A stretch of 64,000 nucleotides of DNA from positions 66,375-130,374 of the forward strand of contig JACOUS010000026.1 of NCBI GenBank assembly GCA_016177735.1, given 5' to 3'. The notes under the pieces are model-generated. The model saw nothing but the letters and a program-made list of their open reading frames with translations, did not search any database and was not told the DNA's origin. Both the position numbers and the translations under genes were made by a program. The stretch is from Ignavibacteriales bacterium. Its GTDB lineage: Bacteria; Bacteroidota; Ignavibacteria; Ignavibacteriales; Melioribacteraceae. Of this stretch, positions 45,976 through 55,117 are shown piece after piece; within the stretch, counting starts at the first letter, position 1, and the number at the start of each line of letters is the position of its first letter.

Positions 45976-46122
45976 GAGTGCAGAGTTCAGGCTTGCCCGG
46001 CTACGACGGGTGACGAGTGTAGAGTTGAAAGTTGAATCTGAAAAAATTGAGTTTCGGGTTTGGAGTTTAGTGTTAACATCATCATCAAGTATCAAGTATC
46101 CAGAATCGAGCATCCAGAATCA
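45976..46122. repeat. Extended heptamer-phased repeat region
   Basis: Most of this intergenic stretch between lpd and nth is built of 7-base units in several blocks: GAGTGCA/GAGTTCA (45976-45989), AGTGTAG then AGTTGAA twice (46016-46036), four GAGTTTN-like units (46049-46076) and five units of the form AGNATCN (46088-46122). The last block reaches the stop codon of nth (46120-46122). A GC-rich insert lies near 45991-46010. Confidence 0.75.
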
Positions 46123-46833
46123 GGTTCCGACATTATCGAGCAGCATAAAATCTCTTTTCTTCCCGGTGGAAGTGTTGTCCAAATTTTTGTTGGGATATTT
46201 ACAAATCTCCGCGAGCGGACAAGCTCCGCAATTCGGCTTTGCCGGTTTGCAAATTTCTCGTCCAAGCCGGATTAAATTTGTGTGAAATGAATGAGCGATT
46301 CCATCCGGAAAATTTTTATTAAGTGCGTAGAAAGTTTTATCGGGCGTTTTTGCCGATACAATTCCAATCCGGTTTGTTGTTCTGTGAACATGTGTATCAA
46401 CCGGACAAACATTTCTATCGAGTGCAAACAATAAAACACAACTTGCTGTTTTAACACCGATTCCTTTGAACGATGTCAATTCTTCAATCGCTTTTTCATT
46501 GTTAAACTTTTGGATGAAGTTCAGCGAAATATTCCCACGTTTATCGAGTTCTGTAATTAGATTTTTTATCGCTGAAGATTTTTGTAGGGCTAAACCGGCA
46601 ACACGGATTATCTTTTCGATCACACTTCTTTTTTCATGGAGTAATTCATCCCACGATTTGTATTTGTTTTTCAAACTGCGGAAAGCTTTGTACGAATTGT
46701 TATCGTTTGTGTTTTGGGAAAGGATTGTAGCGATCAAAAGATCGAGCGGATCTGGAAGTTTTTTACTCCGCTCCGGCACACCGAAATGGTTTATCAATAT
46801 TTTGTTTACAGTGATCATCAATTCAATGGGCAA
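46120..46833 (-). CDS. nth: Endonuclease III (DNA glycosylase/AP lyase)
   Basis: Base-excision repair enzyme for oxidised pyrimidines. The helix-hairpin-helix (LTSFKGIGVKTASCVLL) carries the catalytic lysine K128, and D146 in CPVDTHVHR is the second catalytic residue. The C-terminal [4Fe-4S] cluster cysteines C195, C202, C205, C211 (CX6CX2CX5C) are intact. At 237 aa it is a little longer than usual, because of the hydrophilic tail after the cluster. The stop codon falls within a heptamer array, so the tail may have been extended by it. Confidence 0.93.
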   Translation of the reverse strand: MPIELMITVNKILINHFGVPERSKKLPDPLDLLIATILSQNTNDNNSYKAFRSLKNKYKSWDELLHEKRSVIEKIIRVAGLALQKSSAIKNLITELDKRGNISLNFIQKFNNEKAIEELTSFKGIGVKTASCVLLFALDRNVCPVDTHVHRTTNRIGIVSAKTPDKTFYALNKNFPDGIAHSFHTNLIRLGREICKPAKPNCGACPLAEICKYPNKNLDNTSTGKKRDFMLLDNVGT

Positions 46834-46875
46834 TAAATGATAATCAAAAGATAGAAAAATTAGCGGAACAAAAAA

Positions 46876-48483
46876 TCAGTTCACTTTATAAATCGGAATT
46901 GTGATATAAAATTTACTTCCTTTATTAACTTCGCTTTCGACCCAAATTTTGCCGCCTTGTTTCTCGCAAAATTCTTTGCAGAGAATCAATCCGAGTCCCG
47001 TTCCTTTTTCTCTTGAATGCCCGATCTCTTTGTTGTTCACATCGATTCTAAAAAGTTTTTTCATATCATCATTGCTCAGACCGATTCCGGTATCTTCAAC
47101 GGACATTTGGACAAATGTGCCGTCTCCTACTGCGTTTACGCTTACCGCACCTCCTTCCGGCGTAAATTTAACTGCGTTGGTCAGCAAATTCCTGATAACG
47201 GTTGACAACAGATTTTTATCTGCATAAACCAGCAATGTTGAATTTGCGTTAACCTTCAGCGTAATTTTTTTATTCTCGGCTTGTGTATTAACCAGCTTGA
47301 GGTTTTCTTTAATAATATTTTTCAACGATAACGATTCATGATTGACCTGAATTAAATCCGATTGAGCACGCGACCAGCACAAAAGATCTTCCAATAATTT
47401 TTGCGTGTTTGCTGCAGTATCGTAAATTATTTTAATAAGTTCTTTTTTCTCGGTATCGGTTAATTCGTTATAATCTTCTTCAATAATTTGAGATGTGCCG
47501 AGCATTATAAATATCGGGTTTTTCAAATCGTGCCCGATGATTGAAAAGAGTTTGTCTTTCGATGAATTCAACTGCTGAAGTTTATACTCTGATTCGGCAA
47601 GCTGATTATTAAGCTCAACATATTTTCCGGCTTCTTGTTCAATTTGATCGCGAGAGTAAGCAATATCTTGAAGAATTTTTTCTCTCTCAATTTCTGCAAG
47701 TATTCTCTCGGAAATATCCCGCAGAATAAAAAGCACAAGTATCGGTCTGCCGTTATCGTTTTTAATTACGTCTATGTTTGATTCGACATGAAAAACCGTG
47801 CCGTTATTTTTATTCAGCCTGAATGTGCAAGAACTTAAGTGACCGCCGTCTAAAATATTTCTCAGGTATTCCGAAAACATCTGCTGATCTTCATCAAAGA
47901 TAAATTCACTCAGCTTTTTCCCGAACAAGTTTTCCACTGTACTGCTTTCAACCATTTCAACAAATTTATCGGATGCAAATGATATCGTTCCGTCAAGTTC
48001 GGTTGTTACAATTCCATCGGGCGAAGTAGCAAGAATCGACTCGGAAAGCAATTCACTTTTTATAAATTTTTCTTCCGCGCTAATTTCATTTTGTATTTTT
48101 TGCGCCGCAATGGATAAGCCGGTAATTACACCGTATGAATTTTTAATCGGATTGAAATGAACTCCAAAATCGCAGTTGTCACCAAACTCAAAAGAATATT
48201 TGTCCGTAAATTTTTTACCGGCTAACGCGAGGTCGCTGTGATTCTTCCAGTATTCCACATCTTTGTAAGGAATTAACGCAAGAAAGTTATCGCCGGTTTT
48301 TATCTCAACGGAAAATTTATTTAAAAAATATTCTCTGAAGTTTTCGTTAAATGCGAGGAAACAGTAATCGTTATCAAGCGACCAGAAAAAATCATCGGTT
48401 GAATTTATCATCGCTTCGAATAGATGTTCGTAATCAATATTTTCGAAGAAATAGTTATCACTTTCTTTTTTCTGCAAAAACAT
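46876..48483 (-). CDS. Cytoplasmic PAS-domain sensor histidine kinase
   Basis: 535-residue sensor kinase without membrane segments. It has two PAS-type domains (about 18-130 and 145-265, the latter with the PAC ending FILRDISERILAE), a short coiled coil (about 265-310), the phosphoacceptor H318 in FSIIGHDLKNPIF and a HATPase domain with LLTNAVKFTPEGG, DTGIGLS and GTGLGL. It probably senses an internal signal through PAS. No response regulator is adjacent; the truncated LytTR protein at 12828 is far away and of a different type. It is divergent from the phosphohexomutase gene. Confidence 0.92.
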   Translation of the reverse strand: MFLQKKESDNYFFENIDYEHLFEAMINSTDDFFWSLDNDYCFLAFNENFREYFLNKFSVEIKTGDNFLALIPYKDVEYWKNHSDLALAGKKFTDKYSFEFGDNCDFGVHFNPIKNSYGVITGLSIAAQKIQNEISAEEKFIKSELLSESILATSPDGIVTTELDGTISFASDKFVEMVESSTVENLFGKKLSEFIFDEDQQMFSEYLRNILDGGHLSSCTFRLNKNNGTVFHVESNIDVIKNDNGRPILVLFILRDISERILAEIEREKILQDIAYSRDQIEQEAGKYVELNNQLAESEYKLQQLNSSKDKLFSIIGHDLKNPIFIMLGTSQIIEEDYNELTDTEKKELIKIIYDTAANTQKLLEDLLCWSRAQSDLIQVNHESLSLKNIIKENLKLVNTQAENKKITLKVNANSTLLVYADKNLLSTVIRNLLTNAVKFTPEGGAVSVNAVGDGTFVQMSVEDTGIGLSNDDMKKLFRIDVNNKEIGHSREKGTGLGLILCKEFCEKQGGKIWVESEVNKGSKFYITIPIYKVN

Positions 48484-48635
48484 TTTTCCTCTCAGAAATT
48501 TAAAGCATGGTTATAATTACCCTCTTATGATTATCGAAAATTTTTTGAGATTGTTTAGTTTTTCATTTTTTGATATTGTTACAAACAGATTTGATAATTT
48601 TTTCGAACAAATCAAAAAAAAATAATAGAGGAACT

Positions 48636-49982
48636 ATGCCGACTTTGATGGTTAGTATTTCGGGAATCCGTGGAATTGTTGGCGACGGATTAGATCCAAA
48701 CGTGCTTGTAAAATATACATCTGCTTACGCTGATTTTTGCGGCAAAGGGAAAATTGTTATTGGCAATGACGGCAGAATCTCCGGTGAAATGGTGCGCAGC
48801 ATTGTTATCGGAACACTTCTCGCAAAAGGAAATGATGTTGTCGATATCGGTATCTGTCCAACTCCTACAGTTTTGTTCAACGTAAAAAATTTAAAAGCTG
48901 TCGGCGGCATACAAATTTCTGCAAGCCACAACCCGAATGAGTGGAATGCACTTAAACTTCTCAACCGCAAAGGCGAATTCATGAGTCCGGATGAAAATGC
49001 CGCGATGTTAAAGCTTCTCGATAACACCAATAAAAAATTTGCCGGGTGGAATAAACTCGGCAAACTCACGCGTTACGAAAAAGGTTTGGATGATCATGTC
49101 AACGCTGTGCTGAAAATGGATTACATCAACATTGCAAAAATCCGCCGCAGAAAATTCAAAGTTCTGCTCGATTGCGTTAACGGTGCCGGGGCATATTCAA
49201 TGCCGCAGCTTTTGGAGAAACTCGGATGCAAAGTAACAGCAGTAAATTGTGAAAAGTCCGGTGTCTTTCCGCGTCTGCCCGAACCGCTCCCCGAAAATTT
49301 AACCGCAACTATGAAAGCAGTAAAAAAATATAAAGCAGATATTGGAATTGTTGTTGATCCCGATGTTGATCGTCTCGTTCTAATTACGGAAAAAGGCGAA
49401 CCATTCGGAGAAGAAAATACAATTACGCAAGCGGTTAAATTTTATCTCTCGAAAAAGAAAGGCAATGTTGTTGTAAATCTTTCGACAACACGGGCAGTTG
49501 AAGATGTTGCAAATGAATTCGGCTCAAAAGTTTTCCGCTCGCCGGTTGGCGAAGCAAATGTTGTGAAGAAAATGAAAGAAGTGAAAGCCGTAATCGGCGG
49601 CGAAGGAAGCGGCGGAGTAATTCTTCCGAAAGTCAATTTCGGCAGAGATGCACTTGTTGGAACTGTGATTATGCTTCAGCATTTGCTGGAATTCGGCGGA
49701 ACGATGAGCCAGCTAAAAAATTCTCTTCCGCAATTTTCTATTGCGAAGAAAAAAATTGAACCCGGCTCGCTCAACCCCGACCGCGCTTTAGAAAAATTGA
49801 TCGACAAGTACAAAGACCAAAAAATAAATCTTGAAGACGGTGTGCGGATTGATTTTGATGATCACTGGGCACACTTCAGAAAATCCAACACAGAACCGAT
49901 CATCCGCTGTATCGTTGAAGCAAAAACGAAAAAAGATGCTGAGGTGCTTGCAAAAAAATATTTCGGAGAGCTGAAAAGTTAA
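48636..49982 (+). CDS. Phosphoglucosamine mutase-like phosphohexomutase
   Basis: Alpha-D-phosphohexomutase. It contains the phosphoserine loop GIQISASHNPNEWN with S97, the metal loop DPDVDRL, the sugar-binding GGEGSGGVI and the phosphate-binding RKSNTEPIIRCIVE near the C-terminus. The family contains GlmM (glucosamine-6-P to glucosamine-1-P) and phosphomanno/glucomutases. GlmM is likely by sequence style and length (448 aa) but not certain. The ATG at 48636 is preferred to 48570 because GAGGAA precedes it and the protein then begins with the family N-terminus (MPTLMVSISGIRGIVG). Confidence 0.88.
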   Translation: MPTLMVSISGIRGIVGDGLDPNVLVKYTSAYADFCGKGKIVIGNDGRISGEMVRSIVIGTLLAKGNDVVDIGICPTPTVLFNVKNLKAVGGIQISASHNPNEWNALKLLNRKGEFMSPDENAAMLKLLDNTNKKFAGWNKLGKLTRYEKGLDDHVNAVLKMDYINIAKIRRRKFKVLLDCVNGAGAYSMPQLLEKLGCKVTAVNCEKSGVFPRLPEPLPENLTATMKAVKKYKADIGIVVDPDVDRLVLITEKGEPFGEENTITQAVKFYLSKKKGNVVVNLSTTRAVEDVANEFGSKVFRSPVGEANVVKKMKEVKAVIGGEGSGGVILPKVNFGRDALVGTVIMLQHLLEFGGTMSQLKNSLPQFSIAKKKIEPGSLNPDRALEKLIDKYKDQKINLEDGVRIDFDDHWAHFRKSNTEPIIRCIVEAKTKKDAEVLAKKYFGELKS

Positions 49983-50144
49983 ACTTGCCACACATAAAAG
50001 TGCAAAGGAACACGGATAACCCGCCAACAAGCGGCGGGCAAGCCACGCCAAAAGGATGGCGGGCAAGCTCTGATTGAGCGGATTCACGCGGATGAAATCC
50101 GTAAACATGGTTTCATCAGTGTAATCCGTGGTCTATTAAAATTA

Positions 50145-50336
50145 TTAATGCGGTAGAGCTGTTAATGAAGGAGAGCCAACTTCATCATCTTCAAAATATA
50201 ACTCAACAGCCTCTTTCAAATTGTTAATCGCTTCTTTGATTGTTTCGCCAAAAAAAAGATACTTCAACATTCAGACAGCGCGAAACAAAATATTTATCTT
50301 CCTTCCAAACAACATAATCATTTCACGGTTCTTCAT
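50145..50336 (-). pseudogene. HicB-like antitoxin relic with frame disruptions
   Basis: Minus-strand pieces in different frames line up with one HicB-type protein: an ATG at 50336, then VVWKEDKYFVSRCLNVEVSF in a second frame, then GETIKEAINNLKEAVELYFEDD...LPH and a stop at 50145-50147 in the first frame again. The second shift falls at an 8-base homopolymer run near 50252-50259. HicB antitoxins have exactly this order (KY-VSRCLE, G-T-EEA-NLKEAVELY). No hicA is adjacent. Two frame disruptions argue for decay rather than a single sequencing error. Confidence 0.6.
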
Positions 50337-50397
50337 AATTTCAATAAAAAATATTTCTTTTCGTTAACATTGCAAACATCACAATGCGATCTGCTGC

Positions 50398-50430
50398 AAA
50401 AAAAAATGAGGAACGGTCAGTGACCGTTCC
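50398..50430 (-). terminator. Intrinsic terminator of typA
   Basis: On the minus strand a 9-base stem GGAACGGTC/GACCGTTCC with a 3-base loop (50410-50430) is followed by a short spacer and a long T-run. It ends about 10 bases after the typA stop. Confidence 0.88.
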
Positions 50431-50440
50431 AAACAAATTC

Positions 50441-52255
50441 TTAATTGCTTTCAAGTTTGCTCAAGTTGTAGCGTTTCCGCTCGTTCGGATCCAAATATAA
50501 TTTGCGGAGGCGGATAGACTTCGGGGTAATCTCAACCATCTCGTCATCGGAAATATATTCGAGCGCTTCTTCGAGAGAAAATTTAATTGCCGGAGTAATT
50601 TTAATTGCTTTATCGGAACCGGAAGCGCGCATGTTTGTAAGTTTTTTTCCGCGCTGAATGTTTACTTCGATATCATTCTCTTTGGTGTGTTCGCCGATAA
50701 TTTGTCCGCGGTACACAACATCGCCCGGATCGATGAAAAACTTTCCTCTATCTTGAAGCGAATCAATTGCATAAGCAGTTGAAGGACCTTCATCCATCGA
50801 GATCACCACGCCGTTTGTTTTTCCCGCAATTGCTCCTTTAAAATATTCGTACTGGAAAAAGCGATGATGCATCACTGCTTCGCCGGAAGTTGCCGTTAAA
50901 ACTTTTGTACGGAGTCCCATAATTCCGCGTGATGGAATATGAAACTCGAGTTTATTCATGTTCCCTTTGTTGTCCATTTTAACCATCTGTCCGCGGCGCT
51001 GACCGACAAGCTCGATAACTTTTCCGGCTGATTCGACCGGCACATCAACAACAAGAACTTCAATAGGTTCTGCTTTCTTTCCGTTGATCTCTTTGTAAAT
51101 AACTTTCGGTTCGCGGATCTGCAGTTCGTAACCTTCGCGTCTCATATTTTCGATTAAGATCGATAAATGTAAAATGCCGCGACCGGAAACTTTATACGAA
51201 TCCGGCGAGCTTGTATCTTGCACACGAAGAGCAACATTATGTTCTAATTCTTTGTAAAGTCTATCCCGTAATTGCCGCGATGTAACGAACTTACCTTCCT
51301 TTCCGTAAAACGGAGAATTGTTCACCGTGAAAGTCATGCTGATCGTCGGTTCGTCAATAGAAATAATCGGAAGCGGTTCGGGATTTTCCGCGTCGGAAAT
51401 TGTATCGCCAATGTCAACATCTTCGATGCCAACAACTGCACAAATATCACCGGCAGTTACTTCTTCAACTTCAACTCTGTTCAATCCATCAAAGACAAAA
51501 ATCTGACGCAACGAAATATTATGTTCCGAGCCGTCTCTTTTTATAATGCAAAGTTTATCGGATTTTCTAAGTGTACCTCTGAATACTCTGCCGATGCCGA
51601 TACGCCCCACATAATCATTATAATCGAGCGAGGTTATCTGCAATTGAATAGTTCCTTCGTTGATAGGCGGCGGCGGAATTTTTGCAATAATCATTTCAAG
51701 CAATGGGATCAAGTCTTCGCGCGGATCATCAAGATTTTCTATTGCCCAGCCGTCTCTTCCGCTTGCATACACGTACGGAAAATCAAGCTGATTTTCATCG
51801 GCTCCCAATTCAATAAAGAGATCATAAATTTCATCGAGCACTTCGAGCGGACGGTTATCGGGGCGGTCAATTTTATTAATCACAACAATCGGGCGCAGAT
51901 GCAGACTGAGAGCTTTTTCGAGAACGAACCGTGTCTGCGGCATCGGTCCCTCGAACGAATCAACTAGAAGCAGAACACCGTCTGCCATTTTAAGAACTCG
52001 TTCAACTTCGCCGCCGAAATCTGCGTGACCGGGTGTATCAATTACATTTATTTTAGAATCGTGATACGGAATGCTGATATTTTTTGCGAGAATAGTAATG
52101 CCGCGTTCTCTTTCAAGATCATTCGAATCGAGAAATCTTTCGCGCACAACCTGATTATTTCTGAACACGTGGCATTGTTTAAGTATTTGATCAACGAGAG
52201 TAGTTTTCCCGTGATCGACGTGTGCTATTATTGCTATGTTGCGTATACTTTTCAT
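50441..52255 (-). CDS. typA: Ribosome-associated GTPase TypA/BipA
   Basis: 604-residue translational GTPase acting in ribosome assembly and stress/cold adaptation. It has the G1 motif [10 protein letters not shown], the switch region [12 protein letters not shown]3 [12 protein letters not shown] and G4 NKIDR. The BipA-specific C-terminal part ([28 protein letters not shown] and [13 protein letters not shown]) is intact. A large inverted repeat lies about 28-122 bases upstream of its ATG. A strong terminator follows its stop, so it is probably a single-gene unit. Confidence 0.97.
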   Translation of the reverse strand: MKSIRNIAIIAHVDHGKTTLVDQILKQCHVFRNNQVVRERFLDSNDLERERGITILAKNISIPYHDSKINVIDTPGHADFGGEVERVLKMADGVLLLVDSFEGPMPQTRFVLEKALSLHLRPIVVINKIDRPDNRPLEVLDEIYDLFIELGADENQLDFPYVYASGRDGWAIENLDDPREDLIPLLEMIIAKIPPPPINEGTIQLQITSLDYNDYVGRIGIGRVFRGTLRKSDKLCIIKRDGSEHNISLRQIFVFDGLNRVEVEEVTAGDICAVVGIEDVDIGDTISDAENPEPLPIISIDEPTISMTFTVNNSPFYGKEGKFVTSRQLRDRLYKELEHNVALRVQDTSSPDSYKVSGRGILHLSILIENMRREGYELQIREPKVIYKEINGKKAEPIEVLVVDVPVESAGKVIELVGQRRGQMVKMDNKGNMNKLEFHIPSRGIMGLRTKVLTATSGEAVMHHRFFQYEYFKGAIAGKTNGVVISMDEGPSTAYAIDSLQDRGKFFIDPGDVVYRGQIIGEHTKENDIEVNIQRGKKLTNMRASGSDKAIKITPAIKFSLEEALEYISDDEMVEITPKSIRLRKLYLDPNERKRYNLSKLESN

Positions 52256-52282
52256 TGAACTCCTTTAATAATACTTCTACTA

Positions 52283-52377
52283 TCTCTTGCCCTTGATTCT
52301 TGATCTTATTCTTGCTCTGGACGATTACACGACAGAACTGAAAAGAATGTGAAAAAGAATAAGATCACGAGCAAGAG
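52283..52377. repeat. Large inverted repeat upstream of typA
   Basis: GATCTTATTCTT (52302-52313) is complemented perfectly by AAGAATAAGATC (52355-52366), and CTCTTGC (52284-52290) by GCAAGAG (52371-52377). The left arm contains CTTG words about every six bases. It shares 19 identical bases (52301-52319) with the element upstream of lipA. It could be a hairpin in the typA leader, a protein-binding palindrome or a dispersed repeat. Confidence 0.7.
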
Positions 52378-52401
52378 TAAGAATTAATGTTGATTATTTT
52401 T

Positions 52402-53310
52402 TTAATTCATTCTTGTTCTTTTGGCAAAATAACTCATGAGAGCTTTATCGAACGGCTGGCTTGTATCTATTAGATTATATTCGATACCGAAATTCAAACA
52501 ACCGCTTTTAAGCCGGTTTAAATATTCATTCATCGCATCTTTATAGGCGCGTTGAATTTGATGCGGCTGTGTTGTTATCCGTTCTTCCGTTTCGAGGTCA
52601 ACAAAAACGGCATCGCGGTCAAATCCAAAATTTCTTTCCGCCGGATCCAAAATTTGAAAAACTATCACTTCATTTTTTTTATGATAAACATGTTTCAGCG
52701 CAGAAATTATCGAATCCGGTTCATCAAAAAAATCGGAAATGATAATCGTGAGTCCGCGCTTTTTTATTTTCTCGGAAACTTCATCGAGACATTTAGCAGT
52801 GGAAGTTGCGCCCGAAGGTTTAATTCCGTTCAAAGCCGTCAAAAGAGTTTTCAGATAAACTCGGTTCGCTTTCGACGGAAGATAATTGTGAATCTTATCG
52901 GAGTAAATTGTAATGCCGGCAGCATCTTGCTGGTTAATCATCAAGTAAGCCAAACTTGCCGCAAGCGTAATTGCATAATCGAGTTTTGAAATTTTGCTTT
53001 CATGTTTGAACTGCATCGATTTGCTGATATCAAGGAAAATATTGCAGATCAAATTTGTTTCTTCTTCGTACTGTTTGATAAAATATCTTTCGCTCTTCGC
53101 GTAAACTTTCCAATCAACATCTTTCAGCGAATCCCCTTGCATGTACGGGCGGTGTTCGCTGAATTCGACACTGAAACCGTGATAAGGACTGCGGTGCAGC
53201 CCGACCATAAATCCTTCAACTACCATTCGTGCTTTCAACTCGAGAGTCTTTAATTTGGAAATTACCGATGGGTCGAGATATGTTTTGTAATCTTTTACTT
53301 TTACAGACAT
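52402..53310 (-). CDS. DUF58 domain protein (vWA-like)
   Basis: 302-residue soluble protein. The DUF58 signature is seen in SEHRPYMQGDSLKDVDWKVYAKSERYFIKQYEEETN, followed by a von Willebrand A-like fold with the metal-site motif LDISKSMQF. DUF58 proteins usually accompany MoxR AAA ATPases and Bat proteins in envelope-stress gene groups. No MoxR gene is adjacent here. It shares a base with the TPR lipoprotein gene, so the two are co-translated. Confidence 0.88.
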   Translation of the reverse strand: MSVKVKDYKTYLDPSVISKLKTLELKARMVVEGFMVGLHRSPYHGFSVEFSEHRPYMQGDSLKDVDWKVYAKSERYFIKQYEEETNLICNIFLDISKSMQFKHESKISKLDYAITLAASLAYLMINQQDAAGITIYSDKIHNYLPSKANRVYLKTLLTALNGIKPSGATSTAKCLDEVSEKIKKRGLTIIISDFFDEPDSIISALKHVYHKKNEVIVFQILDPAERNFGFDRDAVFVDLETEERITTQPHQIQRAYKDAMNEYLNRLKSGCLNFGIEYNLIDTSQPFDKALMSYFAKRTRMN

Positions 53311-53828
53311 TACTGATTGCTTTTGAGTTTCTTCTCTAATATTTCATCCGGCGTCAATCCAAGATTATCCAATTCCAATCTAACAGAGTTTGCAAATTGA
53401 CTCTTCGGATATTTTTTCATGAACAATTCATAATATGTTCTCGCCGAATCCATCTGTCCGAGATCGTTCGAGAAAATAAATCCGGTTAAGAAAAGCGAGA
53501 GTTCTGCAGTTGAATCTTGCGGGTAATTATTGAAAACTCTTTTGTAATAACCGAGTGCTTTCGAAAGGCTCACCGGTTTGTCGATATCTGGAATAATAGA
53601 ATTATGATACAAGCGTGCACATTCAAGAAGTCCTTTCGCGGCAAATTTACTCTCCGGATTTTCTACAGCTAATTTTTCAAATCCTCCAACTGCCTCATTA
53701 TATTTTTTGTCGTCAAGATTCTTCTTTGCCGAATCGTACATTTCTTTATCATTAACGGGGTTACAGCCGTTTACTAAAAAAATAGAAAGCAAAAAAAGTG
53801 TAATGATTTTTTTCATCCGAAGTTCCAA
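53310..53828 (-). CDS. TPR-type outer-membrane lipoprotein
   Basis: 172-residue lipoprotein. The leader ends in LVNGC (lipobox), best from the ATG at residue 5 (MKKIITLFLL). The mature part has tetratricopeptide-like helices (YDSAKKNLDDKKYNEAVGGFEKLAVENPES and later ARTYYELFMKKYPKSQFA), similar in style to BamD-like or Bat-associated TPR proteins but much shorter than BamD. It ends on the first base of the DUF58 gene. The function is unknown. Confidence 0.75.
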   Translation of the reverse strand: MELRMKKIITLFLLSIFLVNGCNPVNDKEMYDSAKKNLDDKKYNEAVGGFEKLAVENPESKFAAKGLLECARLYHNSIIPDIDKPVSLSKALGYYKRVFNNYPQDSTAELSLFLTGFIFSNDLGQMDSARTYYELFMKKYPKSQFANSVRLELDNLGLTPDEILEKKLKSNQ

Positions 53829-53884
53829 AAAGATTTTTTTTACGGGTGGAAATATACAATCAAAATGAGGTTGTAAAAAGGGAT

Positions 53885-54946
53885 TTATTTGAATGACCAG
53901 TTTATAATTTCGTTTGGAGTAAGTTTTAACGAATCGCCGCGCGACGAAGAAACTCTTCTTCCAATTGATTCAAGCTGAAGCTGCAAGCACGAACGGCATT
54001 TGCGCGGGTCGTCTTTCAAACATTTTCTATCGGGATAAATTTGATACTGCTCCCGGTACGGATTCGGAGTAAAATCCGGCATGATAATGTTAGCGCCGGC
54101 ATTCAATCCTTTTATTCTGCCGTCTTCATCAAGCGTTGCAAGCGCAGTTGTTGCCGGGATGTGTACATTTTTCAAAATCAATCTCGCCACAGCCATCGTG
54201 TTCAAAGTTAATTCAACACTGCCGGAATTTTTTGATTGATACGGAGTATTCGGCGATGGAATGAACGGACCAAACGCCGCCATATCGAGATCGAATTCTT
54301 TGCAAAGCAAAATATCATCAGCAATATCTTCAACTGTCTGCATCGGAAGACCGATCATATTTCCCGACCCGATTTGATAACCGATGTTCTTCAAAAATTT
54401 TAGATGTTCGATGCGGTCGCTTAATTTTTGCTTGTTATGATAAAGAGAATACAATTTCGGATTCGCGGTTTCGTGTTTCAACAAGTAACGGTCTGCACCG
54501 GCAATTTTCCAGGCTCTGTATTCATCAAAGCCGCGTTCTCCAAGACTTAATGTTATTGCCGCGTTCGTCTGTTGTTTAATCGAATAAATAATGTACGCAA
54601 TCAAATCGGTATCAAATCCGTGGTCTTCGCCGGACTGCAGAACAATCGTAAAAATTCCGAGGTTAGTAATCATCTGTGCGGTTGCAATTACTTCTTCTGG
54701 AGACATTCTGTAGCGAGTTAGAGTTAAATTAGCTTCGCGCAATCCGCAGTAAAAACAATTTTGATCGCAGTAATTGGAAATTTCTATAATACCCCTCAAA
54801 TGAACTTCGTCATAGCAGTAGAACTGGCGTACTTCATCTGCGCGCGTGTATAAAAGATTTTTATCGTCTTCGTTTTTCAAACTCAGCAGATAAACAATCT
54901 CTTCGCGTGTCAGTTCATCCTTATGTAATAGTTCGTGAAGGTTCAT
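53885..54946 (-). CDS. hydE: [FeFe]-hydrogenase maturase HydE (radical SAM)
   Basis: 353-residue radical SAM enzyme of the HydE/BioB type. The SAM cluster cysteines are C60, C64, C67 (CDQNCFYC). The optional second cluster motif CX7CX2C is complete at C308, C316, C319. HydE works with HydG and HydF in building the 2Fe subcluster of [FeFe] hydrogenase; HydE acts on the organometallic Fe-Cys intermediate to supply the bridging ligand. The presence of hydG upstream (171-base gap) strongly supports HydE over PylB-like relatives. hydF and the hydrogenase genes are not in the window. Confidence 0.9.
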   Translation of the reverse strand: MNLHELLHKDELTREEIVYLLSLKNEDDKNLLYTRADEVRQFYCYDEVHLRGIIEISNYCDQNCFYCGLREANLTLTRYRMSPEEVIATAQMITNLGIFTIVLQSGEDHGFDTDLIAYIIYSIKQQTNAAITLSLGERGFDEYRAWKIAGADRYLLKHETANPKLYSLYHNKQKLSDRIEHLKFLKNIGYQIGSGNMIGLPMQTVEDIADDILLCKEFDLDMAAFGPFIPSPNTPYQSKNSGSVELTLNTMAVARLILKNVHIPATTALATLDEDGRIKGLNAGANIIMPDFTPNPYREQYQIYPDRKCLKDDPRKCRSCLQLQLESIGRRVSSSRGDSLKLTPNEIINWSFK

Positions 54947-55029
54947 TAATTTATTTTATTTTACAATTCTTTATAATCACATTGAGAACAAGTTCTTTTC
55001 TAAACTCATCCCCCGCCCCTTCTCTTAAA

Positions 55030-55052
55030 TTTATCCGCCATCTTATTGGCGG
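55030..55052. repeat. GC-rich clamp hairpin between hydE and hydG
   Basis: CCGCCA and TGGCGG pair around a short AT loop in an otherwise AT-rich gap. Similar GGCGG/CCGCC clamps occur near 38854 and 50022. Confidence 0.4.
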
Positions 55053-55117
55053 GGATGAGGTCGTTATGAACACTCAACCTTAAAACCACCAAAGTTATTT
55101 TTACACAACTGCAATCA

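Larger units (their letters stand above)
49983..50440. other. 458-base region between convergent genes
   Basis: It holds GC-rich hairpin-forming segments (CCCGCC/GGCGGG at about 50022-50040 and a related stretch to 50070), a fragmented HicB-like frame (50145-50336) and the typA terminator (50398-50430). I see no intact gene. Confidence 0.6.

Noticed and set aside
52402-53828. Complete MoxR/Bat envelope-stress operon
   Set aside because: Only the DUF58 and a TPR lipoprotein gene are present; no MoxR ATPase or BatA/BatD is seen.
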